Shown: positions 24,360 through 34,752, counted from the first letter of the stretch. The stretch is 64,000 nt of DNA from Comamonadaceae bacterium OS-4 (GCA_027924025.1 AP026970.1:704501-768500); one strand, 5' to 3'. The notes: generated by a model from the letters alone, not told the origin. Numbers and translations: made by a program.

Positions 24360-24788
24360 ATGTCTACATTCAGCGCAAAACCCGCTGAGGTCGTGCACGA
24401 GTGGTTTGTGGTTGACGCGACCGATAAGGTCCTCGGACGAGTAGCCAGCGAAGTTGCTCTCCGTTTGCGCGGCAAACACAAGGCCATTTACACGCCTCAC
24501 GTCGATACCGGTGATTTCATCGTCGTTATCAACGCAGCCCAACTCAAAGTGACTGGCACCAAGTCCCTGGACAAGGTGTACTACCGCCACTCCGGTTACC
24601 CCGGCGGTATCACAGCCACTAACTTCCGTGACATGCAGTCCAAGCATCCCGGTCGCGCTTTGGAAAAAGCCGTCAAGGGCATGCTGCCCAAGGGTCCCCT
24701 GGGCTACGCCATGATCAAGAAGCTCAAGGTGTACGGTGGTGCTGAGCATCCCCACACTGCCCAGCAACCCAAAGTGTTGGAACTGTAA
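24360..24788 (+). CDS. rplM: Large ribosomal subunit protein L13
   Basis: 142 residues, the exact usual length, from ATG 24360. L13 is an early assembly protein of the 50S subunit. [45 protein letters not shown] and the [21 protein letters not shown] segment identify it. It is cotranscribed with rpsI nine bases later, the universal L13-S9 pair. A strong promoter and a leader of about 150 bases precede it. Confidence 0.98.
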   Translation: MSTFSAKPAEVVHEWFVVDATDKVLGRVASEVALRLRGKHKAIYTPHVDTGDFIVVINAAQLKVTGTKSLDKVYYRHSGYPGGITATNFRDMQSKHPGRALEKAVKGMLPKGPLGYAMIKKLKVYGGAEHPHTAQQPKVLEL

Positions 24789-24797
24789 GGAGCTCTC

Positions 24798-25190
24798 ATG
24801 ATTGGTGAATGGAACAATGGAACAGGCCGTCGCAAATCCAGCGTCGCCCGCGTTTTCCTGAAAAAAGGCACTGGCAAGATCACTGTGAACGGTAAAGACA
24901 TCGAAAACTTCTTCGGTCGTCAAACCTCCATCATGATCTGCAAGCAACCCCTGATGCTGACTAACCACGCTGAAACGTTTGACATCATGGTCAACGTTGC
25001 TGGCGGCGGTGAGTCCGGCCAAGCGGGTGCTACCCGTCACGGCATCACACGTGCATTGATCGATTACGACGCGAGCCTCAAGCCCGCATTGAGCCAAGCC
25101 GGCTTCGTAACTCGTGACGCGCGTGAAGTGGAACGTAAGAAGGTCGGCTTCCACGGCGCTCGTCGTCGTAAGCAGTTCTCCAAGCGTTAA
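24798..25190 (+). CDS. rpsI: Small ribosomal subunit protein S9
   Basis: 130 residues, full length. S9 sits in the head of the 30S subunit, and its C-terminal KKR-type tail reaches the P-site tRNA. The family core [19 protein letters not shown] and the C-terminal RRRKQFSKR are intact. The gene has an AGGAG ribosome site (TAAGGAGCT) and is followed by a clear terminator. Confidence 0.98.
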   Translation: MIGEWNNGTGRRKSSVARVFLKKGTGKITVNGKDIENFFGRQTSIMICKQPLMLTNHAETFDIMVNVAGGGESGQAGATRHGITRALIDYDASLKPALSQAGFVTRDAREVERKKVGFHGARRRKQFSKR

Positions 25191-25218
25191 TCACGCTGCA
25201 ACCTCTGGTTGCACATCG

Positions 25219-25255
25219 ACAGCCGCCCGAGTGCAAGCTCTGGCGGCTGTTTTTC
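25219..25255 (+). terminator. Rho-independent terminator after rpsI
   Basis: ACAGCCGCC (25219-25227) pairs perfectly with GGCGGCTGT (25242-25250), followed by TTTTT. It ends the rplM-rpsI transcript before the next gene at 25281. Confidence 0.85.
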
Positions 25256-25280
25256 TGTGGACTGCTAGACTTCGCCCCTC

Positions 25281-26009
25281 ATGAGATTTCGACTCCTTCG
25301 ACGCCGCCTCACCATCAGCGCTCCCCGGATGGCCGTGCGCAGTGCCATGCCGTGGCCCTTCCGCTGGGCTTTGCTCGCGATTGTGTTGGGTTTTTGTGCG
25401 GCCATCGGGCTATGGGCATTCGAATTCGGTAAAGACATTGCCGGCCTCGAAAAGGGGTCCAAAGACGAACTGGTGCAGCTTCGCGCAACAGCGGCTGCGT
25501 TACAAGCCGAAATGTTGACCCTGAAAGCGGAGCGAGATCAGGCGCAATCAGTCGCCAATACCGCGGACACCTTGGTAACCGCCGAAAAGGCGTCTCAAGA
25601 AAAGCTCATCTCGCAAGTGAAACAACTCGAGGCCGACAACCGGGCCTTGCGCGACGATTTGGGGTTTTTCGAAAAGCTGATTCCTGCAGGTGGGGTTGAG
25701 GGCATTGCGATACGGGGTCTTCAAGCGGAGCTCATCGCTCCGGGCACCTTAAAATGGCAAGCGTTGGTCATGCAGGCCGGCCGAAACAGCCAAGAGTTTG
25801 TAGGTCGTTTGGAAATAACTCTGGTGGGTACGGTAAACGGAAAGCCCTGGACGGCTTCGCTACCCGAAGGGGCTATCGCCCTCAAGGTCAAGCAATACGG
25901 GCGCCTGGAAGGGGAGTTTCCGCTCCCGCCGCAAGCCGTGGTGAAAAGCGTGTCAGCGCGTGTTCTTGACGGGTCTGTGGTTCGAGCAACGCAGACGCTC
26001 AAGCTTTAA
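25281..26009 (+). CDS. DUF6776-like membrane-anchored coiled-coil protein
   Basis: 242 residues. A basic N-terminus, one membrane helix (about 35-53, WALLAIVLGFCAAIGLWAF), a coiled coil of about 75 residues (LRATAAALQAEMLTLKAERD...LEADNRALRDDLGFFEKL) and a C-terminal beta-rich periplasmic domain. This matches the DUF6776 architecture found before bactofilin genes in Burkholderiales. It is followed by the bactofilin gene after 18 bp, so the two probably act together at the inner membrane (inference). Confidence 0.78.
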   Translation: MRFRLLRRRLTISAPRMAVRSAMPWPFRWALLAIVLGFCAAIGLWAFEFGKDIAGLEKGSKDELVQLRATAAALQAEMLTLKAERDQAQSVANTADTLVTAEKASQEKLISQVKQLEADNRALRDDLGFFEKLIPAGGVEGIAIRGLQAELIAPGTLKWQALVMQAGRNSQEFVGRLEITLVGTVNGKPWTASLPEGAIALKVKQYGRLEGEFPLPPQAVVKSVSARVLDGSVVRATQTLKL

Positions 26010-26027
26010 GTCTTTGAAAGCTATGTC

Positions 26028-26423
26028 ATGTTCAATAAAAATAAGCAGCCACCCATCAAGAGTCTGATCGCGGACGGAACTGAGATCCAAGGGAACCTGA
26101 CTTTTTCGGATGGCCTGCGGGTTGATGGCACTGTCGTTGGCAATGTGCATGCTGCTGAGGCGGCCATGAGCATCCTCGTGATCTCGGACTCTGCGAGCAT
26201 TACCGGTTCGATCACGGCCGATCACATCATCATCAACGGCACGGTGAAAGGCCCCATCCATGCGCGTCGCATGTTGGAGCTGCAACCCAAGGCCCGGATC
26301 GAGGGTGACATTGAATACGCCGCGCTGGAAATGCACCAAGGCGCCCTGATCGCTGGCCAGCTGCGTCCGATGTTGCATGGCGAAGAAAAACCCACATTGA
26401 AACTAGCGGCAAATAACCAGTGA
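26028..26423 (+). CDS. Bactofilin (polymer-forming cytoskeletal protein)
   Basis: 131 residues with the right-handed beta-helix repeat pattern of bactofilins: [25 protein letters not shown], then [48 protein letters not shown]. Bactofilins polymerise into membrane-associated scaffolds that often guide M23 peptidoglycan hydrolases. Both an M23 peptidase (27994-29352) and the coiled-coil protein upstream lie nearby. The length and repeats are typical. Confidence 0.93.
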   Translation: MFNKNKQPPIKSLIADGTEIQGNLTFSDGLRVDGTVVGNVHAAEAAMSILVISDSASITGSITADHIIINGTVKGPIHARRMLELQPKARIEGDIEYAALEMHQGALIAGQLRPMLHGEEKPTLKLAANNQ

Positions 26424-26484
26424 GAGAATTCCCGAGCGGATTCCTGTACTATTTGCCTTATTCCTGTATCTGAATGGAGTCGCC

Positions 26485-26850
26485 ATGAGCGCCGTTGCTG
26501 AAAACATCCAAACTGACATGCCTTCCCCGATTCTGTTCACCGACAGCGCCGCGGCAAAAGTGGCTGACCTGATCGCCGAAGAAGGCAATCCTGATTTGAA
26601 ATTGCGCGTGTTTGTGCAAGGTGGCGGTTGCTCCGGCTTCCAGTACGGATTCACGTTCGACGAAATCACGAACGAAGACGACACCACCATGACCAAAAAC
26701 GGTGTGTCTTTGTTGATCGATGCCATGAGCTACCAATACTTGGTAGGCGCAGAAATCGACTACAAAGAAGATTTGCAGGGCGCGCAGTTCGTCATAAAGA
26801 ACCCCAATGCCACGACCACCTGTGGCTGCGGTTCGTCTTTTTCGACCTGA
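26485..26850 (+). CDS. erpA: Iron-sulfur cluster insertion protein ErpA
   Basis: 121 residues of an A-type Fe-S carrier, which delivers clusters to apoproteins such as IspG/IspH. The three cluster Cys are in place: [11 protein letters not shown] and the C-terminal TCGCGSSF. The position next to anmK and tyrS in Burkholderiales supports ErpA rather than IscA, which would be in an isc operon. It converges on anmK with only three bases between the stop codons. Confidence 0.94.
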   Translation: MSAVAENIQTDMPSPILFTDSAAAKVADLIAEEGNPDLKLRVFVQGGGCSGFQYGFTFDEITNEDDTTMTKNGVSLLIDAMSYQYLVGAEIDYKEDLQGAQFVIKNPNATTTCGCGSSFST

Positions 26851-26853
26851 CCG

Positions 26854-27981
26854 TCAGGCCGGGTAGATTGCTCCGAGTATGCGGGCGCCTTGGGCGCCCG
26901 TTACTTTTGGCAAACTGGATGGTCGGTGAATTGAGGTTTGCCGCGCCAGCCAAGCGAAAGCAGTCGCCTCCACTTGGAGTGGTGGCAGGCCGAGCGATGC
27001 GGAGCTCTGCACCTTGCATCCCGGCAACAGCGCTTGCAAACGTCGCATGAGAGATCCGTTATAGGCCCCGCCGCCACAAACAGCGACCACAGGGCACTCC
27101 GCCATATTGCGCTGTAACGCATCAGCACAGGTGCGCGCTGTGAACTCCGTCAGGGTTGCTTGAATATCGGCGGGGGTGGAGTCCTCGCCCGTGGCGCGCC
27201 ACGCACTCAAATGGCCCTCCAGCCAAGCGATGTTGAAAAGATCGCGCCCGGTACTCTTGGGAGGCTTCTTTTGCAGGAAGGGCTCCTGCAACATCCGATT
27301 CAATAGTTCTGGCAGCACGGTGCCCGATGCGGCCCACACGCCATCCGCGTCAAAGTGCTGCCCTGTATGGCGATGGCACCACGCGTCCATCAGCGCGTTG
27401 CCCGGGCCACAGTCAAAGCCCAGCACTGGGGCCTCTGGAGTGGCGTTTAACAGGGTGAAATTGGAGATGCCGCCGATGTTCAGCACTGCCAATCGCTCGC
27501 CGCTTGGGCTGAAAAAGGCCTGATGAAACGGTGGCACCAGCGGAGCCCCTTGCCCGCCCGCGGCGACGTCACGGCTACGGAAATCCGCCACTACGTTGAT
27601 GCCACAGAGTTCTGCCAAAAGTGCGGGCTGATTGAGCTGGGTGGTATAGCCCACGCCGTCAAACTCGCTGGGGCGGTGTCTTACCGTCTGCCCGTGCGCT
27701 CCAATGGCTTGCACTGAATTAGCCGTCAGTCCGGTGCTTCGTAGCAGACTGTCAACCACCTTGGCATAGAGGCGGGCGAGGCCATTGGCCGCGAGCGCAC
27801 CACGGTGAATTTCATCCGGGCCGCTGGTGTTCAGCGCCAGAAAATCTGCGCGCAATGTGTCTGGGAAACCAAGAGTCTCATACGCCAACACCTCGGGGAC
27901 ATCGCCCCCGAAATCCACCAAAACGCCATCGACTCCGTCCAAAGACGTGCCGGACATCAGGCCGATGAATAACTCCGACAC
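26854..27981 (-). CDS. anmK: Anhydro-N-acetylmuramic acid kinase
   Basis: 375 residues from a GTG start. AnmK converts 1,6-anhydro-MurNAc from cell-wall turnover into MurNAc-6-phosphate using ATP and water. The start GLMSGTSLDGVDGVLVDF (phosphate 1), GAHGQTVRHRP, FDCGPGNALMDAW and CGGGAYNGSLMRRLQ are all family marks. It lies 12 bp after the M23 peptidase gene, forming a cell-wall turnover pair. Confidence 0.95.
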   Translation of the reverse strand: MSELFIGLMSGTSLDGVDGVLVDFGGDVPEVLAYETLGFPDTLRADFLALNTSGPDEIHRGALAANGLARLYAKVVDSLLRSTGLTANSVQAIGAHGQTVRHRPSEFDGVGYTTQLNQPALLAELCGINVVADFRSRDVAAGGQGAPLVPPFHQAFFSPSGERLAVLNIGGISNFTLLNATPEAPVLGFDCGPGNALMDAWCHRHTGQHFDADGVWAASGTVLPELLNRMLQEPFLQKKPPKSTGRDLFNIAWLEGHLSAWRATGEDSTPADIQATLTEFTARTCADALQRNMAECPVVAVCGGGAYNGSLMRRLQALLPGCKVQSSASLGLPPLQVEATAFAWLARQTSIHRPSSLPKVTGAQGARILGAIYPA

Positions 27982-27993
27982 AGGGGCAGGCGC

Positions 27994-29352
27994 TTACTCA
28001 GCAGAGCCGGGCAGCATCTGTGCTGCGCTGGCGAGCTGGCTGCGCACCTGCGCTGCGGCTTGCTTAAAGACCGGCTTCGCAGCAGACGATACCGGGATGG
28101 ACTCGCTTTGGCGTGCAATCGACAGTGGGTCCTGGTGGGCGCCATTGACGCGGAATTCAAAGTGCAAGTGCGGGCCTGTAGCCCAGCCTGTAGCACCTAC
28201 CGCGCCGATGTTCTGGCCCTGGCTCACCGTTTGGCCTTTCTTGACGTTGATACGGCTCAAGTGCGCGTACACCGTGGTTTGGTTGCTGCGGTGTTTGACC
28301 ATCACCACATTGCCAAAGCCACCTTGTACACCTGCAAAATCAACCACGCCATCGCCCACAGTCCGCACCGGGGTGCCTGTTGCAGCGGCGTAGTCCACAC
28401 CCAAGTGCGCGCGCCATGTTTGCAAAATGGGGTGAAAACGCATTTTGAAGCCGCTGGTGACCCGCGAGAACTCCAAGGGCGAAGCCAGGAAGGCGCGGCG
28501 CAAGCTCTCGCCGCCCAGGGTGTAATACGCGCCTTTGCCTGCTGCCACTGGGTCCTTGAACCACATGGCTTGGAAAGGCTTGCCTGCGTTCACAAACTCG
28601 GCACTCAGCACCCGGCCTGCGCGCAGCGGTTCGCCATCGCCTTCCAAGGTTTCATAAATCACGGAAAAGCGGTCACCCTTGCGCAGAGCCCGGTGAAAGT
28701 CGATGTCGCCGGCAAAAATTTCAGCGACTTGCGTGGCCACCGAGTCCGGCAAGCGGGCGTCGTCAGTCGCTGCAAACAAGGAGCTGTTAATGACGCCGCT
28801 GGCGAGCCGTGTGTTGGCCACCAGGGGCAATGTTTCTGTACGGGCCCGGAAGCCGCCAGCAGTTTTTTCGATGGTCAGGCGTTTGAAGGTGCCGTCGTCA
28901 TTCGGGCTCCAGCGCGCGCTGAGCTTTTCCAGGCCTTGTTGCGCATTGACTTCAGCAGTGACGTTGCGGCCGCCGCGGCCCAGCAGTGCAGACTGGCTTT
29001 GGCTGTCAGCGCGCAAAAATGCAGCCGCTTGCGGATCGACCACGCCCAAGCGCTTGAGCAGAGTGTCTGCGGTGTCACTTGAGCGGGTGGTCTCAGAACG
29101 ATACAAACGCATGGCCTGATCGCTGATGTCGTTACCAAAAGCTGCAAGCGATTCACTTTGCACCACTTCGACCACGGTGCGCACCGGCAAATCGGAGGCA
29201 TCAGGTGCCAATGTGGCGACCGCGAAGGTGGCGCCCGTGCCGCCGATCAACAGGGCAGCAATGGCGGCTGTAATTTGTTTGGGGTACAGCTGGATGAAGG
29301 CCGTGGCACGCGCCACGCACAACTCAACAGCCTGGTTCAGTCCATGCTTCAA
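27994..29352 (-). CDS. M23-family peptidoglycan endopeptidase (MepM-like)
   Basis: 452 residues. One membrane helix near the N-terminus (about 28-50) anchors a long periplasmic region and a C-terminal lysostaphin-like M23 domain. The zinc ligands are visible: His and Asp in [16 protein letters not shown] and the pair in PHLHFEF. It would cut peptide cross-links to allow wall growth. It lies upstream of anmK and is divergent from tyrS. A link with the bactofilin 1.6 kb away is plausible. Confidence 0.92.
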   Translation of the reverse strand: MKHGLNQAVELCVARATAFIQLYPKQITAAIAALLIGGTGATFAVATLAPDASDLPVRTVVEVVQSESLAAFGNDISDQAMRLYRSETTRSSDTADTLLKRLGVVDPQAAAFLRADSQSQSALLGRGGRNVTAEVNAQQGLEKLSARWSPNDDGTFKRLTIEKTAGGFRARTETLPLVANTRLASGVINSSLFAATDDARLPDSVATQVAEIFAGDIDFHRALRKGDRFSVIYETLEGDGEPLRAGRVLSAEFVNAGKPFQAMWFKDPVAAGKGAYYTLGGESLRRAFLASPLEFSRVTSGFKMRFHPILQTWRAHLGVDYAAATGTPVRTVGDGVVDFAGVQGGFGNVVMVKHRSNQTTVYAHLSRINVKKGQTVSQGQNIGAVGATGWATGPHLHFEFRVNGAHQDPLSIARQSESIPVSSAAKPVFKQAAAQVRSQLASAAQMLPGSAE

Positions 29353-29474
29353 ATCAAAGACTCCGGTGTGGGGGATGCGGCCCGACTAAAATCCAGCCGC
29401 TGGCAACGAAAGCGTTGCGCAAAGGAGCCGGCAGTATAGCCGCCGCGCCTGTTTCGGCCACAAGAAAAACCCTT

Positions 29475-30719
29475 ATGAATCAAGCCTTAAGCCCCCAATT
29501 AGTTGTAAGCGATCGTGTGCGCGAGGCCCTTGCGGTCACCCTGCGCGGTGTGGAAGAACTGCTCCCGCAAGACGAATGGGTGAAAAAGCTCGCCAAGTCG
29601 GAAGCCACCGGCAAACCGCTGCGCATCAAGCTGGGGCTGGACCCTACAGCGCCTGACATCCACATCGGCCACACCGTGGTGCTGAATAAGATGCGTCAGT
29701 TGCAAGATCTGGGCCACACGGTGATCTTTTTGATTGGTGACTTCACCAGCATGATTGGCGACCCGTCCGGCCGCAACAGCACGCGCCCGCCGCTGACGGC
29801 CGAGCAAATCAAGGTGAACGCCGAGACCTACTACCGCCAGGCCAGCCTGGTGCTGGACCCGGCCAAAACCGAAATCCGCTACAACAGTGAGTGGAGCGAC
29901 CCGCTGGGCGCGCGCGGCATGATCCAGCTGGCCAGCCGCTACACCGTAGCTCGCATGATGGAGCGCAATGACTTTCACGACCGCTTCAAGGCCGGCACCC
30001 CTATTGCGGTGCACGAATTTCTCTATCCGCTGATGCAGGGCTACGACTCGGTGGCGCTGGAGAGCGACCTCGAGCTGGGCGGCACCGATCAGAAGTTCAA
30101 CCTGCTCATGGGCCGCACCCTGCAGGCCGAATACGGCCAGGAGCCCCAGTGCATCTTGACCATGCCGCTGCTCGAGGGGCTGGACGGCGTGGAGAAGATG
30201 TCCAAGAGCAAGAACAACTACATCGGTATTTCTGAAGAGCCCAACACCATGTTTGCCAAGGTGTTGTCCATCTCCGACGTGCTGATGTGGAAGTGGTACA
30301 CCCTGCTGAGCTTCAAGAGCGAGGCAGAGATTGCAGTGCTCAAGGCCGAGGTCGAAGGCGGGCGCAACCCTAAAGATGCCAAGGTGGCGCTGGCCAAGGA
30401 AATCACCGCGCGCTTCCATAGTGCTGCTGCGGCCGATGCGGCAGAGCAGGACTTCATCAACCGCAGCAAGGGCGGTATTCCGGACCAGATCGACGAAATC
30501 ACCTTGCCGCTCGGCGAAGGTGGCGCTGCGGTGGGCATCGGCGCGTTGCTGAAGTCTGCGAATTTGGCCGCCTCCAGCGGCGAGGGCAACCGCCTGATTG
30601 ACGGTGGCGGTGTGCGGGTGGACAGCAATGTGGTGAGCGATAAGGGCTTGAAGCTCGGCGCGGGTACCTACGTGCTGCAAGTGGGCAAGCGCAAGTTTGC
30701 CCGCGTGACCCTGGCCTGA
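29475..30719 (+). CDS. tyrS: Tyrosine-tRNA ligase
   Basis: 414 residues from ATG 29475. Class I synthetase with the HIGH motif as HIGH ([11 protein letters not shown]) and KMSKS intact (EKMSKSKNN). The tyrosine pocket segment and the C-terminal S4-type RNA-binding domain ([21 protein letters not shown]) are present. The overall length is usual for the type found in beta- and gammaproteobacteria. It is divergent from the M23 peptidase gene and convergent with the ankyrin gene eight bases downstream. Confidence 0.97.
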   Translation: MNQALSPQLVVSDRVREALAVTLRGVEELLPQDEWVKKLAKSEATGKPLRIKLGLDPTAPDIHIGHTVVLNKMRQLQDLGHTVIFLIGDFTSMIGDPSGRNSTRPPLTAEQIKVNAETYYRQASLVLDPAKTEIRYNSEWSDPLGARGMIQLASRYTVARMMERNDFHDRFKAGTPIAVHEFLYPLMQGYDSVALESDLELGGTDQKFNLLMGRTLQAEYGQEPQCILTMPLLEGLDGVEKMSKSKNNYIGISEEPNTMFAKVLSISDVLMWKWYTLLSFKSEAEIAVLKAEVEGGRNPKDAKVALAKEITARFHSAAAADAAEQDFINRSKGGIPDQIDEITLPLGEGGAAVGIGALLKSANLAASSGEGNRLIDGGGVRVDSNVVSDKGLKLGAGTYVLQVGKRKFARVTLA

Positions 30720-30727
30720 GTCCGGGC

Positions 30728-31432
30728 CTAGCGCTTCTCCAGCAAGCGCACCATCTCTGCGTAGCCATAGCTGCGCGCCAGATCCAGCGGCGTTTTGCCG
30801 TGGCGGTCGGTGAGTTGCAAGTTAGCGCCTGCTTCCGCCAAGGCCCTTAGTGTGGCTTGGTGGCGGGCTCCTCCGTTGCCCAGCACGATGGATTCGATGG
30901 CTGCGGTCCAGTGCAGATTGTTCACATGGTCCAGCGGGGCGCCGGCAGCAATCAGTTGGCGCACCACGCCGTCGTGGCCCAAGTGGGCGGCCGCAATCAG
31001 CGCTGTGCCGTCGTAGCGGCTGGTCACCAGTTTGGCGCTGGCGCCCAGGCTCAGCAGGGTGCGCAAGGTTTCCTCGTCATCGGCCACTGCGGCGATGGTG
31101 ACTGCGTCGTACCGGTCATTCTCCAAAGCACCCGTGTCTGCCCCGGCTTGAATCAAGGTGCGCACCGCCGCACGCTGTTTGGCAAAGGTGGCCACATGCA
31201 GGGGCGTGCGGCCATAGGCATCGCGCTGGTCGATGTCGGCTTTGGCGCCCAGTAGCTGCGTAAGGACCGCCACATCGCCCCGCGCTGCTGCTGCGTGCAG
31301 CCCGCGGTAGGCCGCAGTCTCAGCGGCCGTGGGTGCCAACTGCGCCTGAGCCGGCGGCAGCCATGCCATACCCGCCAGTAGCAGGGCGAATCGAAGGGTC
31401 CGGAGAAGCCGAGTGCTACCGGGGTATGACAT
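30728..31432 (-). CDS. Secreted ankyrin-repeat protein
   Basis: 234 residues. Signal peptide (LLLAGMAWLPPAQA) followed by about six ankyrin repeats, e.g. YGRTPLHVATFAKQRAAVRTLIQAGAD and HGKTPLDLARSYGYAEMVRLLEK. Periplasmic ankyrin proteins are often found with catalases or stress enzymes; no such partner is next to this one. The role is presumably protein binding. A dispersed repeat lies upstream. Confidence 0.88.
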   Translation of the reverse strand: MSYPGSTRLLRTLRFALLLAGMAWLPPAQAQLAPTAAETAAYRGLHAAAARGDVAVLTQLLGAKADIDQRDAYGRTPLHVATFAKQRAAVRTLIQAGADTGALENDRYDAVTIAAVADDEETLRTLLSLGASAKLVTSRYDGTALIAAAHLGHDGVVRQLIAAGAPLDHVNNLHWTAAIESIVLGNGGARHQATLRALAEAGANLQLTDRHGKTPLDLARSYGYAEMVRLLEKR

Positions 31433-31450
31433 GGTGCTTTACCTTGAAAA

Positions 31451-31506
31451 TGCTATAAAAAAAGGAGCTGCTTGCGCAATATCTACGAGCGCTAGAGGCC
31501 TATTTA
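31451..31506 (+). repeat. Comamonadaceae dispersed repeat, copy 6
   Basis: Reads 'gctataaaaaaaggagctgc' then 'ttgcgcaatatctacgagcg' and 'ctagaggcctattta'. It ends at the stop codon of the GlcG-like gene and begins just before the ankyrin gene. Confidence 0.82.
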
Positions 31507-31992
31507 CTTCAAAGATTCCTTCACTTTGTCCAGCGCGGTCATGGCGCACTGCTCGTCCAGGTGGCCGCCAGGCGCGCCGCCTACGCCTACCGCACCGATG
31601 ACTTCGTTACCCACCTTGACCGGCACACCGCCACCCACCAGCAAGAAACCGGGGATGTAGACCAGGTTGGCCGCGGCCGGGTTCTTCTGGGCGCCTTCCA
31701 TCATGGCCAAGGTGGTGTTTTTGGCAGAGGCGGAGGTAAAGGCTTTTTCCTGGCTGGCGGCCAGGGTGTGTGGGCCGGCGTTGTCCGCGCGTTGAACGGC
31801 GCGCACGCTGCCGGCGCGGTCCACCACCGTCGCGGTCACGGCATAGCCGTTGGCGGAGCAGGCAGCCACCGTGGCGGTGGCAATCTGGTTGGCCAGCTCC
31901 AGCGATATGTTGCGCTCGGTGCGCACGGCTTGCGCGCTGGCTGCACCAGCAAAGGTGGAAAGAATCAAAGCGAGGAGGTGGGAAGTACGCAT
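31504..31992 (-). CDS. GlcG/HbpS-like periplasmic protein
   Basis: 162 residues from ATG 31992, chosen because it begins a signal peptide (LLALILSTFAGAASAQ). The rest is the GlcG (DUF336) fold: ISLELANQIATATVAACSANGYAVTATVVDRAGSV, then PGFLLVGGGVPVKVGNEVIGAVGVGGAPGGHLDEQCA. Family members bind haem or degrade small organic compounds. In Streptomyces the related HbpS acts as an accessory sensor for a two-component system. Here a kinase/regulator pair lies directly upstream on the same strand (131-bp gap), which makes a sensing role possible. Confidence 0.85.
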   Translation of the reverse strand: MRTSHLLALILSTFAGAASAQAVRTERNISLELANQIATATVAACSANGYAVTATVVDRAGSVRAVQRADNAGPHTLAASQEKAFTSASAKNTTLAMMEGAQKNPAAANLVYIPGFLLVGGGVPVKVGNEVIGAVGVGGAPGGHLDEQCAMTALDKVKESLK

Positions 31993-32122
31993 GGAATGCT
32001 CCGGATATTGAGGGGGACAAGCGGTTCGATCAACCGTGCAGGTACTGTAAAAATCCGGGGGCGATTTGCCCATGCGTACCGCTACGCCCGCGCCTCCGTA
32101 CAACTACGGAGCGCCCTGAGCG

Positions 32123-32752
32123 TTATACGGCGGTATCTTCGTCCACCAGTGCGGCGTACTGGCGTACCAGTTGGGCCAGCGCGTCAATCTCCAGCTTGGC
32201 GAATAGGTTGGCGCGGTGGGTTTCTATGGTGCGGGGAGACACGTTGAGCGCGCGGCCGATTTCCTTGTTCGTCAGCCCGGACACGATCAGGCCCAGCACC
32301 TCGCGCTCGCGCTCCGACAGTTGCGCGTAGCGCTGTCGGGTGACGCGGTCGGCCTGGTTGCGTTGGCGGGACTGCACATGCTGGCGCACCGCGGTTTGCA
32401 GCGCTTCAAGCAGGCGCTCGTCATCTACCGGCTTTTCCAGAAACTCGGCGGCGCCGGACTTGAAAGCGCGGCGGCACATGTCGACGGTGCCGTGCCCGGT
32501 GAGCATGATGACGGGCTGATCCACCTTTTGTTCCTTCAGCGTGTCGAGCACCGTTAGCCCGCTGATGCCGGGCATGCGCACATCGAGCACGATGGCGCCA
32601 ATGCTCTCCCGGTCAAAGGTTTTAAGGAACGTCTGCGGGTCGGCCCACGGCTGCACGCGCAAGCCCACGGTGCTGATCAGCAAGGCCAAGCTGCTGCGCA
32701 CGGCCTCGTCATCGTCGATCAGGTGGATCAGGGGAGAAAGCGGTGCGGTCAT
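32123..32752 (-). CDS. FixJ/NarL-type response regulator
   Basis: 209 residues. Receiver domain with D13-D15 acidic cluster, phosphoacceptor D57 in VLDVRMPG, and Lys in FLEKPVDDERLLE; then a LuxR-type helix-turn-helix (LSEREREVLGLIVSGLTNKEIGRALNVSPRTIETHRANLFAKL). The pattern is that of FixJ/TtrR/DctR regulators. Its start overlaps the kinase stop by four bases, and it is followed by the GlcG-like gene, a candidate target or partner. Confidence 0.93.
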   Translation of the reverse strand: MTAPLSPLIHLIDDDEAVRSSLALLISTVGLRVQPWADPQTFLKTFDRESIGAIVLDVRMPGISGLTVLDTLKEQKVDQPVIMLTGHGTVDMCRRAFKSGAAEFLEKPVDDERLLEALQTAVRQHVQSRQRNQADRVTRQRYAQLSEREREVLGLIVSGLTNKEIGRALNVSPRTIETHRANLFAKLEIDALAQLVRQYAALVDEDTAV

Positions 32753-34221
32753 GGGGCGGGCGTTGCCAGAGGCATCTGCAGGGTGAACTCAGCGCCTTGG
32801 GTGGGCAGATTGGCAGCGCTCAAGTGCGCGCTCATGCCCTGCGCCAAAGATTCGCACAGGCTCAGGCCCAGACCGAGGCCGCCTTCGCGTGTGGAAAAGA
32901 AGGGCTCAAACACCTTGGCCAATGCGTCCGGGGGGATGCCGGGCCCGGTGTCTTGCACACGCAACACACCGTGGGTGGCTGTGTGGCTCAGCGCCAGTTG
33001 CAGCGTACGCTGCTGCGGCGGTACCTGCTCCATGGCTTGCAGTGCGTTGGTCAGCAGGTTGTGGATGATTTGCTCCAGCGCCACCGGGTCGGCCTGCACG
33101 GCGAAGGCGGTGCCATCCACGGTCAAGGTGGTGGTGCAGCGGCTGCGCTGCAGTTCGGGCTCTAGCAAGTAGAGCGCGTGCTGGCAGGCCGCGTGCAGGT
33201 CCACGCTTTGCACCGCTGCGGCGCTGCCCGGGCGCTCCACCGTGCGGCGCAGCCGCCCCACCACATCAGACGCCCTGCGCGCCTGTTGCACGGCCATCTG
33301 CATGGCGCTGCGCGCGGCGGTCAGGTCAGGCTCGGTGTCGTCCAGCAGTCGACTGGCGGCCTGGGTGTTGGCTAGGATTGCGGTGAGCGGCTGGTTGATT
33401 TCGTGAGCCATGCCGGCGGCTAGTTCGCCCAAGGTGTTGAGCCGTGTGCGTTGGCCCACGCGTTGGCGCTCTTCCTCGCGGCGTTGCTGGGTGCGTTGTT
33501 GCACCAGCATCCGGCCACGCAGCAAGGCCAGTGCAATCGCGCCGGCGCTGATCAGCATATAGGTCCATGGCAACGCGGACCACGGCACATGCAGGCGAGA
33601 CACTACCTCAAATGGCTGGCTCTCCGCCGCCAGCACTTTGCGGGCTTCGAAGGTCCAGCCCGCATCCCCCGGGGCAAAAGGGCGGCCGGCTTGCACGGTG
33701 TAGGTCTTGGCGCCCAGATCGAGGCGCACTTGCACCGGGCTGGTGTCCGGCTTCATGGGCCATTCCGCCCAGGGCACCATGTTGCGCAGGGCAATGGTCA
33801 GGGCATAGCTGTCCGGCTGCGCGGCTAGGACCAGCCGGTAAGTGCCTTTTTGCAGGTCGACATCGGCTAGGACTGCGCGCTTGAGGCGGAGGGATTCGGC
33901 CTCCGCGTTGGCAAGTTCGGGCGAGGGCCAGGTTTCATTGGCACCCCGGTGGGCCGCCGCCGCAATCTGGCCATACAGCGCGGGCAGGCGTTGCTCGGGC
34001 CGGTCGGCCGCATTGCCGCCATGCAGCAGCGCCAGCGTGGCCAGGATGGCATCGTGTTGCACTACCTGTTGGCTGAGCAAGCGGTGCACGATGCGGGCGT
34101 TGGTGTCGAACACGTCCTGCTGGCGCGCCAGCTCGCCGCGCGCGATGTACACACCGCTCAACAGCGACAGAGCGGCCCAGGCCAGCAGCCACAATCGGAG
34201 GCGTTGGAGGTGTGCAAACAT
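32749..34221 (-). CDS. Sensor histidine kinase (DctB/FixL-like)
   Basis: 490 residues. Two membrane segments (about 9-29 and about 218-238) enclose a periplasmic domain of about 190 residues, resembling DctB-like double-PAS sensors. The phosphoacceptor is in [18 protein letters not shown]. The ATPase domain has a N box ([13 protein letters not shown]), [33 protein letters not shown]. The kinase type with HEINQPL pairs with FixJ-type regulators, as here. The signal is unknown. Confidence 0.92.
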   Translation of the reverse strand: MFAHLQRLRLWLLAWAALSLLSGVYIARGELARQQDVFDTNARIVHRLLSQQVVQHDAILATLALLHGGNAADRPEQRLPALYGQIAAAAHRGANETWPSPELANAEAESLRLKRAVLADVDLQKGTYRLVLAAQPDSYALTIALRNMVPWAEWPMKPDTSPVQVRLDLGAKTYTVQAGRPFAPGDAGWTFEARKVLAAESQPFEVVSRLHVPWSALPWTYMLISAGAIALALLRGRMLVQQRTQQRREEERQRVGQRTRLNTLGELAAGMAHEINQPLTAILANTQAASRLLDDTEPDLTAARSAMQMAVQQARRASDVVGRLRRTVERPGSAAAVQSVDLHAACQHALYLLEPELQRSRCTTTLTVDGTAFAVQADPVALEQIIHNLLTNALQAMEQVPPQQRTLQLALSHTATHGVLRVQDTGPGIPPDALAKVFEPFFSTREGGLGLGLSLCESLAQGMSAHLSAANLPTQGAEFTLQMPLATPAP

Positions 34222-34287
34222 GATGATTCATTGTGGCACAGGGGTGCGCGGCACAATGGCCGCAGACCGTTTCTAGAGGTACACAGG

Positions 34288-34752
34288 ATGATGGCTTTGG
34301 TACAGCGCGTTCGCCGCGCGCAGGTGGTGGTGGACGGCGCTACGGTCGGCAAGATCGACCAGGGTTTGCTGGTGCTGGTGTGCGCCGAGCAGGGGGATAC
34401 CGAGGCCCAGGGCGACAAGCTGCTGGCCAAGCTGCTCAAGCTGCGCATCTTCAGCGATGCTGACGGCAAGATGAACCGCAGCGTGCAGGATTTGGATGGC
34501 GCAGGCCAGCACGGCGGCCTGCTCATCGTGAGCCAATTCACGTTGGCCGCGGACACCTCGGGCGGTAACCGGCCCAGCTTCAAGGCAGCTGCTGCGCCCG
34601 ATGAAGGGCGGCGTTTGTACGACTACTTTGTGGCCCGGGCCCGCACAGTGCACCCCATCGTGCAGACCGGAATCTTTGCGGCGGACATGCAGGTGGAACT
34701 GGTCAATGACGGGCCGGTGACGATTCCGATGCGGGTGGCGCCTGCTGTCTAG
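34288..34752 (+). CDS. dtd: D-aminoacyl-tRNA deacylase
   Basis: 154 residues from ATG 34288 (AGAGG eight bases before; the ATG at 34291 is almost equally good). Dtd hydrolyses D-amino acids from mischarged tRNAs. The conserved [17 protein letters not shown] and the Gly-cisPro region NDGPVTIPM near the C-terminus are complete. In relatives dtd often follows tyrS; here an ankyrin gene, a GlcG-like gene and a two-component system lie between. Confidence 0.95.
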   Translation: MMALVQRVRRAQVVVDGATVGKIDQGLLVLVCAEQGDTEAQGDKLLAKLLKLRIFSDADGKMNRSVQDLDGAGQHGGLLIVSQFTLAADTSGGNRPSFKAAAAPDEGRRLYDYFVARARTVHPIVQTGIFAADMQVELVNDGPVTIPMRVAPAV

